A stretch of 64,000 nt of DNA from Dryas octopetala (GCA_963921425.1 OY992833.1:5429228-5493227); one strand, 5' to 3'; numbered from the stretch's first letter, positions 12,892 through 23,925 are shown. Notes: generated from the letters alone by a model not told the origin. Numbers and translations: made by a program.

Positions 12892-13404
12892 GCTCAATTA
12901 TAAATACACCCGCTAACTATATGAGGTATTTCAGATTCGTCCATGAACAAAAAAATATTTCATATTAGTACACTAACTAATAGAAATTTACAAAATAACA
13001 CATCATTTACAAATTTCGTTAATAAGGACGTTAAATTTAAGTGTAGACAGTGCTGACCTGAATATTTTGAATGATGTGGACACCAAATTTAAACCACATG
13101 AATTAATGATGTCATATTTAATTTTATTTTTACAGGGTTTAAAAGTTTTGTTAGTTTTTTTTTTATTTTTTTAATCAATATGAAATTATTAATCCATGTG
13201 ACCACATTTGGTGTCCACATCATTCAAAAAATCTACGTTATCGTTGTCAAAAGTGGCATTTAACTATCTTTTTGACGGAATTTATAATAGATGTGCTATT
13301 TTATAAATTTCTATTAGTTAGTGGACCAATTTGAAACATTGTTTTTGTTCATGGACTAATGTGAAATACCCCCTATAGTTGGTGGGTGCATTTTGTAATT
13401 GAGC
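12892..13404. mobile_element. MITE with long imperfect terminal inverted repeats
   Basis: The ends are GCTCAATTATAAATACACCC and the inverse of GGGTGCATTTTGTAATTGAGC, with pairing for well over 100 bp inward (for example the stretches built around GTTCATGGAC and GTTAGTGGACC). There is no coding frame. The flanks (ATATTAAG, ATATGTGA) give only a partial target duplication, so the superfamily is uncertain; the style is Mutator-like. Confidence 0.6.
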
Positions 13405-13784
13405 ATATGTGATCCATATTCTTTCTTTCTTTATGTTTTTATTTTGTTTTCCATTTTTTTCTAATCAGGACATTAATGTTGATTTTGTGTTATAGAATGT
13501 GATCAATATAAACCTTGGTCTTGTTCAAATGAAAAGGTTGACTGGATGTACTGCTGTTGGTGAATTAAAGCGTTAAGAAGTTGATTATGTTATTATTTAA
13601 AAAGCTTTATTTTTGCTTGATTTCAATGAGAGAGGAGGAATGATAACACTTACACACAAGAAGATATCAATGAAGTGCGAGCTGAATGGGCAGACTTTTT
13701 GGGGCTGTATATGTAGACTTCGTGGATGATTTTTGCATAATAGTGTTTTTATCTTCTGTTTTTTTTTTTTTTTCGTATGCCATG

Positions 13785-13945
13785 TGTTTAGCTAGATTAG
13801 CTTGGAGTATATATATGACCGATTACTTTGCTAGATTAGCTTGGGATATATATATATATATATGATTGATTACATTACTAGATTAGCTTGGGATATATAT
13901 ATATATATATATATATGATTGATTACATTACTAGATTAGCTTGAT
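13785..13945. repeat. Short tandem repeat, about three units of 60-70 bp
   Basis: Units begin with GCTAGATTAGCTTGG, contain a variable TA run and end with GATTACATTACTA-like sequence. The TA run lengthens from unit to unit. Confidence 0.7.
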
Positions 13946-14154
13946 GGCAGCAATTTGGTATATATGTAGAAATTTCAGTTGCACATGTTCTGTAAATGAC
14001 ATAGTTTTTGTGTATGACATAGCTTTAAGGGAGTAAGATACAAGTACTAGCTTCGATCCTTGATATATTGGTACTTTATAAATTCTAAAGGCTTTATTAT
14101 TGTACGTGGACTACTTAGAACTTGAGCAAATGATATTTTGTGAATATATATATA

Positions 14155-14520
14155 GGGTTAAATACAAAAATAGTCCACAAACTTTACAATGAGTCTCAAT
14201 TTAATCCACTAACTATAAAAAGTGTCAATTTAGTATACAAACTTTCCAAGTTGTACCAAAGCAGTACAAACGCTAACTTTTATCAGAAAATTAACAAAAT
14301 TGGTCACATGAAAATATGATGAACAGACGAAAATGCCTCTGAAAATGTGGTCACTTGTTGTGCACATGACCAGTTTTCGTTAAATTTTTCGATGAAAGTT
14401 AACGTTTGTACTGCTTTGATACAACTTACAAAGTTCGTGGACCAAATTGACACTTTTTATAGATAGTGGACCAAATTGAGATTCACTGTAAAGTTTGTGG
14501 ACAATTTTTGTATTTAACAC
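14155..14520. mobile_element. Mutator-like MITE, GGGTTAAATAC family
   Basis: It starts GGGTTAAATACAAAAATAG and ends with the inverse form ...TATTTAACAC. The arms pair over about 120 bp. It sits in a TA microsatellite, so the target duplication cannot be read. It shares its terminal motif with the elements at 16553-17563 and 22404-23361. Confidence 0.7.
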
Positions 14521-15287
14521 TATATATATATATATATATATATTAGGAATGTCAATATTATCATGGCTAGATCTGAGATTTTGTAGGCCCTGTGTAAAAA
14601 TTAAAAATTGAGCCCTCTCTAACATATCACAAAAAAATACTAAGAAAGAAAAATTCATTGATTGAATACATACGACAAATAAAATAACTAAAACTTAACA
14701 TTTGATAACAAAATCATTATAAAATTACAAAATCATCATCTAATAAGCAAATACCTCAATCTTTGAGTGTCCAACCCGTCAATCAATAAATTAGGGATTC
14801 CACAATTTTTTTTCTGTATCAATTGACAAAAGAGGGAGGAACTAAACAAAAGAGTATGAATAGAATGTATAGGAGTTTGATGACTGATGAGAGTGTGCAG
14901 AGATCTAAAATTGAGTGAGAAAAGTAGAGAGAGTACGTAACTAACAGAAGACGAAGCGATCAGTTACTAAACAAAAAAATTTCCTACAATAATATATTTT
15001 TTTATACTTTTAAATTTTATTATATTATATATATAAAAAAAATATTAAATATATGAGTGGGCCCAAAATTTTTTGCCTCTCGAGGTGGGGCCCTGAGTGA
15101 GCTCAGAGCTCGCTCCCTCTCAGATTTGGCCCTGAATATTATCAAGGGAAACAATTTGGAACAATGGTTGTACAAAAAAAAAAAAATTAAAGCCAATAAC
15201 ATATAGTTTGGTCCTAATTGCATTGTGGCATTATACCATGCACAATTGTGACTTTTAAAAACAGATGTTAACACGTAAATAACAGTA
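14521..15287. other. Intergenic DNA, possible old repeat
   Basis: AT-rich, with a GGCCCT-bearing stretch near 14587 and another at 15060-15135 that look like parts of an old element. I could not pair its ends. Confidence 0.3.
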
Positions 15288-15478
15288 GTGCTAGACATCC
15301 CACATTTTTATACCATAATTTCATACCACCTTATGTGGCAATTTACATGACATTCATGCATTGGACACTAAAAAATAAAAACAAAAATTCAAAAAGAAAA
15401 AGAAAAACTTTGTCCAGTAAAATAATGACACATAAGATGGTATAAAAAATATGGTATAAGAATGTGGTAAATATAGCA
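15288..15478. mobile_element. Small MITE
   Basis: An inverted repeat of about 55 bp: CCCACATTTTTATACCATAA on the left pairs with the complement of TATGGTATAAGAATGTGG on the right. It is 190 bp long with no coding frame and no clear target duplication. Confidence 0.5.
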
Positions 15479-16543
15479 TTATTCCGTAAATAATGCAACA
15501 AATTCTTTGTCAAAAACGTTGTATATATGTACCTTTAACTTACAATGGTTCAATATAATTAAGAAATCAGTGTCTAAACAATAAACATACAACAAAATCA
15601 TAAAAACCCATTGTGATGAACGACTCCATGCAATGGTTTACAAAAATGACCAATGCTTTCAAAGACTCTAAATAGGATAATGGGTTAGGATTAGGATATA
15701 TTCAAGTTTAAAGGTCTTTTGATTTTAAATACCAAATTTTAATAACTTTTTAGTTTAAATATCAAAATTTAATAATATTTTAGATTAAGCACTAGTTGAA
15801 AAGTCAAACAAAATAATAAAGTAAAAGGTATCAGAATTCACAAATATTACATAACATGCCACTACAATAAAAAAATAAAAAATAATATTACATCACAAAT
15901 ATTACATTAATTTATACTATATTGTATTAAAATTTTAAAAAAAAAAATCAATCAAGTCACAACTTAACTGTGACTGTCTCACAATTTAGTTGTGACTATC
16001 TTGGTAAATTGAAATAGACAACTCTCACCACTATACTAGGTATTATTTTGAGTAAAAGTATTGTTTTAACCTCTATTTATACTATATTGTAGTAAAATTT
16101 CTCTAAAAGATACTATATTGTAATACAATTTATTTAAAAGAAAATTTAATTCAGTCACAACTTAACTGTGACTGTCTCACAATTTAGCTATAACTGACTG
16201 ACTGCCGTTCAGTCACAACTAAATCTAAAGTTGAGACTACATTAGCCAACTTTTAAGACAATATAAAAGCCTCAAGGGCAATTTTGTTAAAACCTTATAA
16301 ATTTTAACTAACGTACACCCATCAGATGTGAGCCAAAGGACAAAAATGTCAAATGGAAAGGCCCAAATCAAAGCGGCCAACATGTTTGTGACCTAATATT
16401 AAAAACTATATTTAAATTTGGTTGTCCAATTAAAATATTATATAATTTTCATGCTATTCTAAAAAATTATTTGGATTTGATATTTAATCTTAATTTTCTA
16501 CTAGTTTAATTCACTCAAATGTTAAAAAAAAAAAAAAAAACTA
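15479..16543. other. AT-rich intergenic DNA with a local duplication
   Basis: Two related stretches, about 15905-16000 and 16075-16205, both carry TATACTATATTGTA and CACAACTTAACTGTGACTGT. I read this as a local duplication with about 190-bp spacing. No gene was found. Confidence 0.45.
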
Positions 16544-16552
16544 TAAAGAAAA

Positions 16553-17563
16553 GGGTTAAATACAAAAATAGTCCTTCAACTTTCACATGTGTCTCAAAGT
16601 AGTTCACGAACTTCAAAACATAACAACTTTGCCCATGAACTTTTCAAAGTGTCTCGAAGTGGTCCTTCCATCCAGTCAGTTGACGGAAGTGATCATGTGG
16701 GTATTTCGGTCCATTAAAAAAAAAACAAACTGAAAAAAAATTAAAAAAAAAACTAAAATAAAATAAAAGAAAATGCTAAAAAAAAAAAAAAGGGAGGTCT
16801 CCCCCCCCCCATAGCCTCATCGCACCCCCACCCTTGGTCCCCTTCGCACCCCCCTCCCACCCACCAGCCTCGTTCCCGCAGCCTATTTCACACCCATTCA
16901 CTTTCTCTGTCTCTGAAAAATGGTCAAATACTTGTAAAGGAAGCTCATAAATAGAAAAAAACTACAAACAAAATCTAAGTTTTTTCTTTCAAAACGAAGA
17001 AACAGAGCCTCTCTGGCTCTCTGAGTGTATCAATGGCCAAGTCAAAGAACATCAACAATAAACTCTCCTACATTTCAGTCCCTTCTCAAATAATCAACTC
17101 TCTATCTTTATCTTCTCTACAATCCTTGGTTGTTTCTCCCAAGAAATCTTCAAGGAGTAAAAACGGGTACTTGAGTTGCTTCACCAAGTATAGGAGCCTA
17201 AGGTTCTGGTTGTTGTTCCTTTTTCTTTTTGGCTTTCTTGGTATGCTGAAGTTGGGCTTCAACCTAGACCCCTTTGATCCATTTTTCTCCATACCCATGT
17301 TCCGTGACCTCCCTTTTTTTGTTTTTCTTTTAGCTTTTTATTTTATTTTATTTTAGTTTGTTTTTTAATTTTTTTTTCAATTTTTTTTTTCCAAAATGGA
17401 CAGGAATACCCTCACACACATGATCACTTCCGTCAATTGACTAGATGGAATGACCACTTTGAGACATTTTGTAAAGTTCGTGGACAAATTTGTCATATTT
17501 TGAAGTTCGTGGACCACTTTGAAACACATGTGAAAGTTGAAGGACCATTTTTGTATTTAACCC
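16553..17563. mobile_element. Pack-MULE-like element (Mutator superfamily)
   Basis: The ends are GGGTTAAATACAAAAATAG and its inverse, flanked by a perfect 9-bp target duplication TAAAGAAAA (16544-16552 and 17564-17572), the Mutator signature. The terminal inverted repeats extend about 170 bp. The interior (about 16790-17340) is not transposon-like: it resembles a host 5' untranslated region followed by the start of a coding sequence. Confidence 0.8.
17033..17310 (+). pseudogene. Captured 5' gene fragment, type II membrane protein N terminus
   Basis: From ATG 17033 the frame reads MAKSKNINNKLSYISVPSQI..., a basic, serine-rich N terminus of about 55 residues, then one membrane segment (RFWLLFLFLFGFLGMLKLGF, about residues 57-76). 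This layout is typical of Golgi type II proteins such as glycosyltransferases. I cannot name the parent gene. After about residue 90 the frame runs into T-rich DNA and the right inverted repeat, so any catalytic domain is missing. It lies between Mutator-type terminal repeats, so gene capture by the element is the simplest reading. Whether it is transcribed is unknown. Confidence 0.5.
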
Positions 17564-17572
17564 TAAAGAAAA

Positions 17573-18176
17573 AAAGTTGGGAAGTCTCCACCCCCACCCA
17601 ACCCCACCATTGCCGACCATCAGTTTCCGGCGGCCCCTTCCCCCTCTCTTTTTCTGTCTCCTCTATTTTTCACTCTATTTCTCTCTCTTTTTCTCTTCCT
17701 ATTTCTATCTTTTATCCCTCCCTATTGCTTCTGACCCCGCCAGCCTCCAGATCCCAATTTCTTTTTTTTTTTTTTTTTTTAATTGAGTTTTCAATTATAG
17801 GGATAAGACAACAACAAATTTGGGGCCGAGTGTTCATACAAACCTTCCATACATAATTTATGCTTCTTTCAACCCAACCCCATTTTCACTCATAAAGCCA
17901 AGCAACCAAATTAAAAGTCGTTTCCACATTGCTCATTCATTTTGTCTTTCATTTCTCTTCCTTATCCCATCTTTTTCCATTTTCTGTTATAAAAGTATGA
18001 AAAAACACAAAAATTAAAACAAAAAAGGTAAAAGGTACTGCTTGATGCTTAACGCATCTCCAATGATGACAAATGTACATATAACCGCAATATGGCATTC
18101 AACGTGACCCCAAAGTATACAAACCTCAACCCTTGCACTTCACGTACGCATATGTCTCTCTTGGCATACACAACCT
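17573..18176. other. Intergenic DNA upstream of the Hv1-like gene
   Basis: Pyrimidine-rich at 17580-17780 and AT-rich after that. The open frames here reflect composition. Confidence 0.4.
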
Positions 18177-18183
18177 TATAAAT
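18177..18183 (+). promoter_or_regulatory. Possible TATA box of the Hv1-like gene
   Basis: TATAAAT, about 81 bp upstream of the ATG at 18264. Position and sequence fit a plant core promoter; there is no other support. Confidence 0.35.
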
Positions 18184-18263
18184 TTTTTTCACAATAAATA
18201 TGCCAAAACAACACATAGTTTGATCATAATTAACCAAACTCAAAACTTAAAATTCCATCAATA

Positions 18264-19004
18264 ATGTCCTCATCATCTCAGGTCCAACAACCTGGACCCA
18301 GTTCTTCATTCTCTATCGAATCCAATATTGAATCCTCAATCCAAAGTCTCATAAGAAGCTGGTACACAAGGCAACAATGGCAGACTTTCTTCAATCCCAC
18401 ACCTCAAGAACAAGACCTCAATAGAGCACCATGGAGGACCCACTTGGCCAATTTCTTAGAATCCACACCAATCCATACAATTTGTCTCTCACTCCTCATT
18501 GTAGATCTCCTCTTCACCATCCTTGAACTCTCCTCATCTTTATTGCAAACCAACAACAACAACAACAACAAAAACATAGAACAACAAATATGGTACCACT
18601 GGGTGGGCATTGCTATTCTCACCCTACTGTCAGCAAAGACAGCGGCTCTCGCGGTGGGGCTGGGGAGAGCGTTCTTTAGGCGTCCGGGTTACGTGGTGGA
18701 CGGCGTGGTTTTGGCGGGTGCGTTGGGTTTGGAGGCGTTTTTGGAGAGGAGAGGGGGTGGGCTGCTGGTTTTGGTGAGCTTGTGGCGAGTTGTGAGAGTG
18801 GTGGAGAGTGCGTTCGTGTTGAGTGACGAGGCCATTGAAGCACAGATTGAAAGCTTGGTGAGCCAGTTTGAGATGCTGAGGGAAGAGAATATGAGGCTGT
18901 TGGAAACCATTGCTGAGAAAGATAAAACTATCCAAAAGCTCCACCAAGATTTAGATCAATGTACTTGTCACCAATATGCAGCTTGCCAAAATTCTTCACC
19001 TTAA
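18264..19004 (+). CDS. Hv1-like voltage-gated proton channel
   Basis: A single uninterrupted frame of 246 residues. A soluble N terminus is followed by four hydrophobic segments: S1 about 68-94 with Asp81 in LLIVDLLFTILEL, S2 about 110-134, S3 about 143-160 and S4 about 165-186 (LVSLWRVVRVVESAFVL). A C-terminal coiled coil follows (about 188-232, rich in heptad Leu/Ile/Met). This is the plan of Hv1 channels: a voltage sensor without a separate pore, with an S1 aspartate as selectivity residue and dimerisation through the coiled coil. The predicted role is voltage-driven proton movement across a membrane, as in animal Hv1 and its plant relatives. In S4 I see two arginines (175, 178) where animal Hv1 has three; the first aligned position is Ser172, and Glu181 takes the place of the Asn that follows the arginines. 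An (AAC)n tract encodes an Asn run before S2. A broken second copy lies at 40530-40755. Confidence 0.75.
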   Translation: MSSSSQVQQPGPSSSFSIESNIESSIQSLIRSWYTRQQWQTFFNPTPQEQDLNRAPWRTHLANFLESTPIHTICLSLLIVDLLFTILELSSSLLQTNNNNNNKNIEQQIWYHWVGIAILTLLSAKTAALAVGLGRAFFRRPGYVVDGVVLAGALGLEAFLERRGGGLLVLVSLWRVVRVVESAFVLSDEAIEAQIESLVSQFEMLREENMRLLETIAEKDKTIQKLHQDLDQCTCHQYAACQNSSP

Positions 19005-19585
19005 TTATATATATATAATGGGTTATTCTAGCTACCAAAAAACAAAAGAATTTTGGTTAACCAAATTTGGGTTATTTAGACCATTGGTGAGTATGTTGGC
19101 ATGCAATATCATCGCCAGTAATGTTGGTGTTAACCAGTAGCTAAGGACTAGCTTTCATTTTTGTAACAAGCTAAATTTGGTTTTCTAACTTCATTTGAAT
19201 TTTGGTTAACTTTCAATTGCATCAGATGACATATATATATATATATATATGTATGTTGAGAATAATCAATATTATATGTACAGTATACACACACATCAAT
19301 ACTCTTATATAAGATTTAAGAAGCTAGCTGGTTTCATCTGCTATAAATCCTTGAGCATAACCCGCACTACGTCGTTTTGTATGAGAGAACCTGACAAGGC
19401 CTAACTCAAGTACAAGTTAAAAGTCCAGGCCCAGCTGGGCTACGAGTAGGCCCAAAAGAAACTATTTAGTTTTGCTTTAGAAAAAAATATAATAAAGAAA
19501 CTTTGCGGGCAGAAATTAAATAAAGAAACTTTTGTGGGAGAAAATATAAATAAAAAAACTATAAGCAAAGCACTGCGTAGCAGCA
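19005..19585. other. Intergenic DNA, includes a copy of the repeated module start
   Basis: 19080-19360 resembles 41890-42260 (AACCAGTAG, ACTTTCATTTTTGT and AAGCTAGCT motifs) and forms part of the segmental duplication. A TA microsatellite lies at about 19231-19250. Confidence 0.5.
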
Positions 19586-20053
19586 GCAGTAGGAATTCTC
19601 TCATCGCCACTTCTCTCTGCGACTCGTCCTGGCATTGAAGCCATTATCGCCACTTCTCCAATCTTCAGGTATCTCTCTCTCGTCTCTCGATTGAAATTAT
19701 TTGTTTATTTATTTATTTTTCTAGATTTAGGTTAGTGTCGTTACAAATACCAAATTAAATGATATTAATTTCCTCAAAATTAAATGATTTTACAGTACAA
19801 ATGAATCAAACCCATTAACTATGTAGACTCAAAATGACAGTAGCTCCTTACCAACCAAAACGGCAAAACCTCTAATTTTTTATTTTTTTTATTTTTTTTT
19901 TAATATTCTAGTATTGGTGTAGTTGGAAAATTATAGACTTTGTTACAAAAGAGCATGCTTATGCTTAAAAGTAGCTTACTTTGATAATATTCAGACAAAA
20001 TGATTCCTGGGTTTGGGTTTGGTAGGTTTCAGGAGCATTTACAGTTTACACAA
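19586..20053 (+). other. 5' untranslated region and 5' intron of the L6 gene
   Basis: Exon 1 (about 19586-19668) ends TCTTCAG|GTATCT. An intron with a T-rich 3' part ends GGTTTCAG at 20032, and the ATG follows 21 bp later. The in-frame ATG at 20000 lies inside the intron on this model, so it is not used as the start. Confidence 0.55.
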
Positions 20054-20362
20054 ATGGAAGCCAATTTTTTTCGCTTTCTTAAGATTGTGGGTGTGGGCTA
20101 CAAAGCCAGAGCTGAAGCTCAAGGACGCATGTTGTATTTGAAATTGGGTTATAGTCATGAGGTTGAATTGACTGTTCCGCCTGCTGTTCGTGTTTTCTGC
20201 TTCAAGAACAATGTGGTTTGCTGCACTGGAATTGATAAGGATAGGGTGCACCAGTTTGCTGCTGCCGTCCGCAGTTGCAAGCCACCTGAAGTTTACAAAG
20301 GCAAGGGTATAATGTACATCGACGAAGTTATTAAGAAGAAACAAGGAAAGAAGTCTAAGTAA
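20054..20362 (+). CDS. Mitochondrial-type ribosomal protein L6 (uL6m), nuclear gene
   Basis: 102 residues beginning MEANFFRFLKIVGVGYKARA. The segments SHEVELTVPPAVRVFCFKNN, CTGIDKDRVHQFAAAVRSCK, PPEVYKGKGIMYIDEVIKKK and the basic tail QGKKSK match the C-terminal RNA-binding half of ribosomal protein L6 and, from memory, the short plant mitochondrial L6 family. It would act in the large subunit of the mitochondrial ribosome. The motif PPEVYKGKGI is the classic L6 signature. The length matches the short plant form, which lacks the N-terminal L6 domain. There is no obvious N-terminal targeting presequence, so import may rely on internal basic residues. The start at 20054 was chosen because a splice acceptor lies just upstream. 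This gene has no counterpart in the duplicated segment at 40.5-48.7 kb. Confidence 0.85.
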   Translation: MEANFFRFLKIVGVGYKARAEAQGRMLYLKLGYSHEVELTVPPAVRVFCFKNNVVCCTGIDKDRVHQFAAAVRSCKPPEVYKGKGIMYIDEVIKKKQGKKSK

Positions 20363-21380
20363 TTCAATGTCCCAATCCAATGTTTATCTATTGCTGGACA
20401 TGGTAATGTTTCTTTTTGCTTTCTGAGTTCTAATCGGAAAATTCTGCTAGTTTGGGATTTTCATTCAAACTTTTGTTTTTTTTTTTTTTAATCTAGGTTG
20501 CTTAGTCTGTGTTTTCGGGGGGCTTTTCTGAATTTGGACTATGGAGGTTGGGGTGCCCCTCTTTTGTAGACACAGTAGCGATAAAGATAACTTCACAACA
20601 CATTAGATTCTTAGATAATAAACTTAAGGATCAACTGAATGATTTATTCTTAGACTGGACTAGCCTAGCAATCAGAGGATCATGTGTTACAGGTTTAAGA
20701 CAGTTCCAATTCTGAGGTCAAAGCATTAAAATTTGCATGTCTATGCTTTTGTTGTAGCTCAAGTGAATTTCTCTTTTTGCTACTGTGAGAAAAGAATAGT
20801 TGTTGTATGCCGTACATGAACACATTCTCATAATATTGATTCATTTGAATAAAGCTATGCAGTTACAATTTCCATCGGAAATTTGTTTCACAGCTATGAT
20901 TGTTTGTGTAACAGTGACTTACTGACTCATTATTAGTCTGTCATGTACAACCACACACACACACACACACGTCCTCATGTTAATAGATAATTTGCTTGAA
21001 ACTCTGGAAGTTCCACTTAGATACCATTCTAGGATAATGTCCATACTCTGGGATATTCAGAAATTAGTGTTTAGGTAAAAGTTAGATTCAGTATTATTGA
21101 AATATTTGCATACTTGATTTGGGCTTTTCCTTTTTTATCATATTTATTTGTGATTTTGTATCCTCATTTGTTCGCAGCATTGGGTGATTTGCCTCCAAGT
21201 TTGAAAATGATGACGTTTTGGGTTTTGGAGATATGGGATTTTTAGACTTTAGGTGGTTTTTGGTATCCATGGAAGATGGTTTGTGTATTTGAATACTCTA
21301 TGGGATTTTAATCCTATCATATGTAATGTCGTTTCCACTATGTTACCAAATTAAATGGTAAGGAGCTACTGCCATTTTAA
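20363..21380. other. 3' region of L6 and intergenic DNA
   Basis: Contains a CA repeat (about 20952-20970) and an AG-preceded segment at 21179 that could be an untranslated 3' exon. No further coding frame is convincing. Confidence 0.4.
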
Positions 21381-21384
21381 TAAG

Positions 21385-21720
21385 AAGGTATCACAGGTTG
21401 TGCATTAGACTCCACAATGAGTCACGAAAAGCCAGATGGACCGAAAATAATAGCCAACAGTTCAATCTGAGGAAGGGTGAGGAAACCATGAATTAGTGCA
21501 GCCATGGATGCCATAAGTTGCCCCTTATCAGCTTGAATAATAGCTCCCACATCACTGTCACGACCCAAAGTGTCATCCGCAACTGCTAGTTCAAATGACA
21601 TTGAATTTCTAGAGCTTACTAGTTACTTAGACCCCTGTAGCGTCATGCATCTACATTCAGCTTAAAAAGTCCAGCAGTAGGAGCAATTCCCAGTTAATGA
21701 GGCATCTAGCTAGTTAATTG
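21385..21720. repeat. Duplicated non-coding block, copy 1
   Basis: Closely matches 41470-41850, sharing for example ACTCCACAATGAGT, GCAGCCATGGATGCCATAA and AGCTTAAAAAGTCCAG. Confidence 0.75.
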
Positions 21721-21770
21721 CTATTTATGCTGTAATAAAAATTCTTAATTGGCACATACATATATATATA

Positions 21771-22143
21771 TAAGCTCTTTCTATTGAGATATACCTCAAC
21801 TTATTTATGTTAAGGTATGACCTTGTTGGACCTCACACGAGTCGTTTTGTATCGATCCGAACCGTCCATTTTTTACATCTTTATTGGTAGATCATTTTTG
21901 CAAAAATTAGCTAAATCAGAAATCATTTGCCTATCTAACTCAGATAAAACAAATGGATAGTTTCATCAAAAATATTTGGTTTATCCATTTATTTGATCAA
22001 AGTTAGATAGGCAAATGATTTATAATTTGGCTAATTTTTTGCAAGGATGATCTATCAATAAAGATGTAAAAAATGAACAGTTTGGATCAACACAAAACGA
22101 CTCGTGTGGGCCTTTATAGGTCATACCTCAATAGAAGAAGCTT
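21771..22143. mobile_element. Foldback (hairpin) element
   Basis: The ends pair as TATATATAAGCTCTTTCTAT against the inverse of AGAAGAAGCTTATATATA, and the arms pair for about 170 bp around ACACGAGTCGTTTTGT and the cassette GATCCGAACCG. The loop lies near 21960. There is no coding frame. Flanking TA runs hide any target duplication. Confidence 0.65.
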
Positions 22144-22403
22144 ATATATATATACCTCAATAGTTTGGGCCTTAATTTTATTATAGCCTATATATATATA
22201 TGTATATCTTAATAGAATATATATATATATTTTTTTTTTTTCTAAAAGTCATCTTATTAGTAAGTATGTTGGCAATATCAACACCAATGAGAAAATTAAT
22301 TTATGAATAGAAGAAGTTTATGGAGGGATATTTGGAAAGCTAATTAGTGTTACCTCCTATGTATGCATTAGATATATCCCACTACTAAATAGGAAAACCT
22401 TTA

Positions 22404-23361
22404 GGGTTAAATACATTTTTGGTCCACGAACTTTGAGCGATTTCTCAATTTGGTCCACTAATTTTGAAACGTGACAAAAATAACCCCGAATTATCCAATT
22501 TGTGTCAATTCAGGATTTTCCGTCCAAATATCTAACGGAAGCTGACGTGGCCGTTAAACGCTGATGCGGCGCACTGAATGTGCGCCACGTGTCACCTCTT
22601 TTATTTTATTTTCAGATTTTTTCTATTTTCCTATTTTTATAAACTTTAAAAATTAATTAAAAATAGCTCCGGACTCATAAAAATACATGGAAATTCCTAC
22701 AACCTCATCTTAACTAGTCCAAATTTATTATGGGGCCAAATTACCAATTTGCCCTCTGAGAGTTTCTAAAAAATTTGGGAAGTCCAAATTTATTTTATAG
22801 AGGAAAATTTATTTTCCTCTAAGACCGAGAGGTCTTTTGGGTAGTAAGTGTTCACGAGAAAGGTAGTGTTAGTTTTTAGAAGACCAACGGTGCAAACCTC
22901 GTATTTTTTGAAGCTCGGGAGATTATTCTATGAATTTCCAAAGAGTCTAGAGTATTTTAATTTTTTAAAAATATATTTGAACTTCCCAAATTTTCTGAAA
23001 ACTCTCAGAGGGTAAATTGGTAATTTGGCCCCATAATAAATTAGTACTAGTCAAGGGGAGATCGTAGGAATTTTTCGTGTATTTTTATGAGTCCGGAGCT
23101 ATTTTTAATTAATTTTTAAAGTTTATAAAAATAGGAAAATAGAAAAAATCTGAAAATAAAATAAAAGAGGTGACACGTAGCGCACATTCAGTGCGCTACG
23201 TCAGCGTTTAACGGCCACATCAGCTTCCGTTAGATATTTGGACAGAAAATCCTGAATTGACATAAATTGGATAATTCGGGGTTTCTTTTGTCACGTTTCA
23301 AAATTGGTGGACCAAATTGAGAAATCACTCAAAGTTTGTGGACCAAAAATGTATTTAACCC
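22404..23361. mobile_element. Mutator-like foldback element with arms near 400 bp
   Basis: It begins GGGTTAAATAC, ends GTATTTAACCC and is flanked by a perfect 9-bp target duplication AAACCTTTA (22395-22403 and 23362-23370). The related copies near 26325 and 42636 serve as empty sites. The arms are almost fully complementary over about 400 bp with a short loop (about 22810-22980). There is no coding frame, so this is a non-autonomous MULE. Confidence 0.9.
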
Positions 23362-23679
23362 AAACCTTTAATATGAAAAGAAAAGCAACTCAGTCCTTCA
23401 CCAAGCAAAAGAGGAACAACACAAAGTTTGGAATCAAACTATAACAAAACAAATTATATTATGACAAAACTATTAAAGCAAATATATAGTCAAACCCCCC
23501 CGCCCCTCTGTTGGAATTCAACAACAATTCTCAGTTTTTCTAGCTAGTTCTCTACCAAGAGCTTTCTTTGACAAAGCACCTTTACATACTAGATTTCTAA
23601 GTCTCTGCAGTATAGTTAGCCCCAATGCAGCTAATTAGAAAAAACAAAAAAAACAAAAGCGCTAACTTGATTCAAAGGG

Positions 23680-23925
23680 TTTTTTTTTTTTTTTTTTTTA
23701 TGACTCGGGTATCCGGATCTTTGACCGGACTAATCCCGAGGACACGTGTAGATCTACCAATCCAAACGGTCAGGACAAATCCCCAACTCCATCGATTGTC
23801 AATAGCGGAATTGGGTGATGGTGGCCCCAAGAGGATTGTATGCACCCAGGGAGGATCAAACTGAGGACCTTGCAAACTAGGCAGACTTCACCAACTCCTT
23901 ACCACTGGACTGACCCCTGGGGGTT
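23680..23925 (-). mobile_element. tRNA-derived SINE
   Basis: A minus-strand SINE: a T run (poly-A tail) at 23680-23699 and a tRNA-like head at the other end, with a box A-like GTCCAGTGGTAAGGAG and a box B-like GGTCCTCAGTTTGATCC. It is flanked by a 10-bp target duplication ATTCAAAGGG (23670-23679 and 23926-23935). Confidence 0.85.

Noticed and set aside
17437-17856. Open frame of 139 codons
   Set aside because: It starts in the right inverted repeat of the Pack-MULE and runs through pyrimidine-rich DNA; it crosses the element boundary.
18404-18947. Minus-strand frames opposite the Hv1-like gene
   Set aside because: They are shadows of a real plus-strand gene with clear family features.
20000-20053. 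Upstream ATG extending L6 by 18 residues
   Set aside because: It lies before a good splice acceptor at 20032, so it is probably intronic; known family members start at MEA.
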